Shown: one piece after another, positions 4,661-5,937 of the stretch
Numbering within the stretch: position 1 is the first letter of the stretch
How the letters are laid out: each line of letters starts with the position of its first letter
Assembly: GCA_003561715.1 (NCBI GenBank)
Contig: PWVU01000054.1
Coordinates: 1-5,937, forward strand
Length of the DNA stretch: 5,937 nt
Direction of reading: 5' to 3'
DNA from: Candidatus Kaiserbacteria bacterium
Lineage (GTDB): Bacteria; Patescibacteriota; Minisyncoccia; Phycocordibacterales; UBA12088
The notes under the pieces: model-generated
What the model saw: the letters and a program-made list of their open reading frames with translations, nothing else
The model's database searches: none
Told to the model about the DNA's origin: nothing
Program-made: the position numbers and the translations under genes

Positions 4661-5208
4661 TGTTGCCTATGAGCTCACATACACTCACTCCCACACAACA
4701 AATGCTCGGTCTCTGTACGCTTGGCGTATTGTGCCTCCTCGGCGCGATTGCATTTGTGTGGCGCGATATGCATGCCATGCATATGCAAAATATCGATCTC
4801 TTGTATGAGCGTGCGTATGCGGAGGCGCGTGTCGATCAGATGGCACACGTGCGCTCGCGCGCCACGGTGCTCGCTGATGATCGGAAAGCATTGGATGGAT
4901 TTTTGATTCGCGAGTCCGATGTTATCTTGTTGTTGGAAGAGATAGAATATCTTGGTGTGGTAGCGGGAACGAGTGTGAGCATTGACAGTGTCGACACGGT
5001 TTCGGTATCTTCCGGTGAAGATGCCCCTGAAGTGCCGATGGTGCGTATCAGTATTGAAGTGGAGGGCACGTGGGAGGCGATTATACAAACAATCACACTG
5101 CTGGAATTATTGCCGTTCTTTTCGACTATTGATGATGTGCGCATCGCAACACGTCAACCTTCCGGCTGGCGCGCAACACTGACGCTCATGTTGCCACGGC
5201 AACAGTAA
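4660..5208 (+). CDS. pilO: Type IV pilus assembly protein PilO-like
   Basis: This 182-residue protein has a short N-terminal tail (1-13), one membrane helix at about 14-34, a predicted coiled coil at about 38-80 (with DMHAMHMQNIDLLYERAYAE), and an alpha/beta domain at 85-180. The segment FLIRESDVILLLEEIEYLGVVAGTSVSIDSV followed by VRISIEVEGTWEAIIQTITLLELLPFFSTIDDVRI is a PilO-style ferredoxin-like fold: 'separate loci' helix, strand, 'long-helix' and final strand. PilO pairs with PilN to form the inner-membrane alignment complex. The start at 4660 overlaps the pilN stop by one base. Met4 (4669) is an alternative start, and no ribosome binding site separates them. The assignment rests on topology, position and motif shape; sequence identity to classical PilO looks low. 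Confidence 0.78.
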   Translation: MLPMSSHTLTPTQQMLGLCTLGVLCLLGAIAFVWRDMHAMHMQNIDLLYERAYAEARVDQMAHVRSRATVLADDRKALDGFLIRESDVILLLEEIEYLGVVAGTSVSIDSVDTVSVSSGEDAPEVPMVRISIEVEGTWEAIIQTITLLELLPFFSTIDDVRIATRQPSGWRATLTLMLPRQQ

Positions 5209-5216
5209 CTCATAGT

Positions 5217-5627
5217 ATGCAATTCGATATTCTCCAAAAACGTATTAGAAAGCTATTCTCGTCTGCGCACACATCTGCCGAGCATGCCCTGATCGCTCCC
5301 TATCGCCATTGGGCGATCATGCTTGCCATTGCTGCTGTGGCGGCGGTTGCGTGTATAGGAACGGGGGTCTCGCTGTTTGTGATGGTGTCGCAAGAGCGGA
5401 CGGTTGAAGTAGGGACGCTTGATCAGCCCGATCGGTTGGTCGATCATGCGCGGTTGCAGACACTGGTTGAGCTGGCTCAACAGAGACAGGGGCGGTATGA
5501 AGCGCTTCGAGGACCGTTACCTGAACCGCTCGCATCCCCAGCTGAGGAAGAGTTGGAAGAAGAGCGCACCGAGGATTTGCCGGCGATTGATGCGCCGTTG
5601 ATAGACCCCGATCTGATATTTGAGTGA
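5217..5627 (+). CDS. Unrecognised single-helix membrane protein ending the pilus cluster
   Basis: I do not recognise this 136-residue protein. Residues 1-30 are basic and probably cytoplasmic (MQFDILQKRIRKLF). A membrane helix spans about 32-57 (HWAIMLAIAAVAAVACIGTGVSLFV). A short amphipathic helix at 74-97 (DHARLQTLVELAQQRQGRYEAL) may be coiled coil. The last 38 residues are Pro- and Glu-rich and strongly acidic (EEELEEERTED at 110-120), so probably disordered. It starts 8 bases after pilO and stands where pilP occurs in classical pilMNOP(Q) operons. It has no lipobox: the only Cys (46) lies inside the helix. It is therefore not a PilP-type lipoprotein. A role in the PilN/PilO membrane platform is inferred only from gene order and topology. 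Confidence 0.75.
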   Translation: MQFDILQKRIRKLFSSAHTSAEHALIAPYRHWAIMLAIAAVAAVACIGTGVSLFVMVSQERTVEVGTLDQPDRLVDHARLQTLVELAQQRQGRYEALRGPLPEPLASPAEEELEEERTEDLPAIDAPLIDPDLIFE

Positions 5628-5782
5628 GGAGGCATAGTTGACCCTGCGCAGGTGCATGCTAGCATGGAGCCTACTGGCATATGGTGCGTGCTGATCGCAT
5701 ACGAAACGTAGTGTAGTGAAGCCGGCCGTTGTTTACTTGGGCACGTGCCTCTAGTTTTAGTATGCATCGCTTGCTAACCTGC
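5628..5782. other. Intergenic gap with several perfect palindromes
   Basis: No gene is seen in these 155 bases. They contain three perfect palindromes: CCTGCGCAGG (5643-5652), CATGCTAGCATG (5655-5666) and GGCACGTGCC (5740-5749), plus GCCGGC at 5721-5726. No T-tract follows the first two, so an intrinsic terminator for the pilus cluster is not evident. The third overlaps the candidate tRNA-Arg promoter. Confidence 0.5.
5737..5763 (+). promoter_or_regulatory. Weak promoter candidate for tRNA-Arg
   Basis: TAGTAT (5758-5763) is a 4-of-6 match to the -10 consensus and lies 19 bases before the tRNA. A poor -35 (TTGGGC, 5737-5742) stands 15 bases upstream. The palindrome at 5740-5749 overlaps it. 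Confidence 0.25.
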
Positions 5783-5857
5783 GCCCCCATAGCTCAATGG
5801 ATAGAGCAGGAGACTTCTAAGCTCTTGATGTGGGTTCGATTCCTACTGGGGGCACCA
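5783..5857 (+). tRNA. tRNA-Arg, anticodon UCU, CCA encoded
   Basis: The cloverleaf is clear. The acceptor stem GCCCCCA/TGGGGGC is perfect, followed by discriminator A and an encoded CCA. The D-arm is GCTC-AATGGATA-GAGC and the T-arm GTGGG-TTCGATT-CCTAC. The anticodon loop is CTTCTAA (5814-5820), giving UCU, which reads AGA/AGG. The anticodon stem GGAGA/GCTCT has an A-G mismatch at its loop-closing pair (A5813 with G5821, positions 31 and 39). The variable loop is short (TGAT). Unlike the tRNA-Ser in this window, CCA is encoded. Confidence 0.94.
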
Positions 5858-5883
5858 GAAAGGAAAAGTCAAAGAGTTTTGGT

Positions 5884-5904
5884 TCGCCTCGCTTCGCTCG
5901 GCGA
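5884..5904 (+). terminator. Hairpin downstream of tRNA-Arg
   Basis: TCGCC and GGCGA form a 5-base-pair stem around an 11-base loop, which itself contains the repeated pattern TCGCTTCGCTC. It lies 26 bases after the tRNA. The following DNA is AT-rich but has no uninterrupted T-run, so terminator function is only possible. Confidence 0.3.
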
Positions 5905-5937
5905 CTAATTTGTATTCAATTTTGGGGGTAAAAACGA

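Noticed and set aside
5884..5904. Strong intrinsic terminator after tRNA-Arg
   Set aside because: The stem has only 5 pairs and no uninterrupted T-run follows, so it is listed only as a low-confidence hairpin.
1..5937. CRISPR array or insertion sequence ends
   Set aside because: No regularly spaced repeats, no transposase and no terminal inverted repeats with target duplication were seen.

Overview
The window reads as a stretch of chromosome from a Patescibacteria/CPR bacterium, most likely of the Parcubacteria/Paceibacteria group. This placement is an inference. It rests on a small DUF5652-type membrane protein, a CPR-style serine recombinase C-terminus and a reduced pilMNO cluster. TGA works as a stop codon here, so the UGA recoding of some CPR lineages is not seen.

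Left part (1-1304). The window opens inside the 3' end of a serine site-specific recombinase on the + strand. Its reading frame runs through three small hairpins and then antisense through a complete tRNA-Ser(UGA) encoded on the - strand. Thirteen bases upstream of that tRNA, also on the - strand, lies an HNH endonuclease gene, and before it a 75-residue two-helix membrane protein. Recombinase, tRNA 3' end and HNH nuclease together look like the edge of an integrated element, with the tRNA gene as candidate attachment site.

Middle (1305-2915). A 132-base divergent region separates the small membrane protein from a + strand gene that fuses a RuvX/YqgF-type nuclease domain to a MetRS-type (TRBP111/CsaA-like) tRNA-binding domain. 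A DedA/YqaA-type membrane protein follows 9 bases later.

Right part (2916-5937). A promoter-like sequence leads into a compact type IV pilus cluster: pilM (actin-like ATPase), pilN (NLLP motif, one membrane helix), pilO-like (one membrane helix, overlapping pilN by one base) and an unrecognised one-helix membrane protein in the position where pilP stands in classical operons. PilM would bind the cytoplasmic tail of PilN, and PilN/PilO would form the inner-membrane alignment platform. A 155-base gap with several perfect palindromes leads to a tRNA-Arg(UCU) with encoded CCA and a mismatched anticodon-stem closing pair, then a short hairpin.

The most notable signals are the RuvX/tRNA-binding fusion, the recombinase-tRNA-Ser junction, and a recurring TANNNT box 6-7 bases before six of the eight complete genes' start codons. 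That box suggests leaderless transcription, since good Shine-Dalgarno sequences are almost absent.
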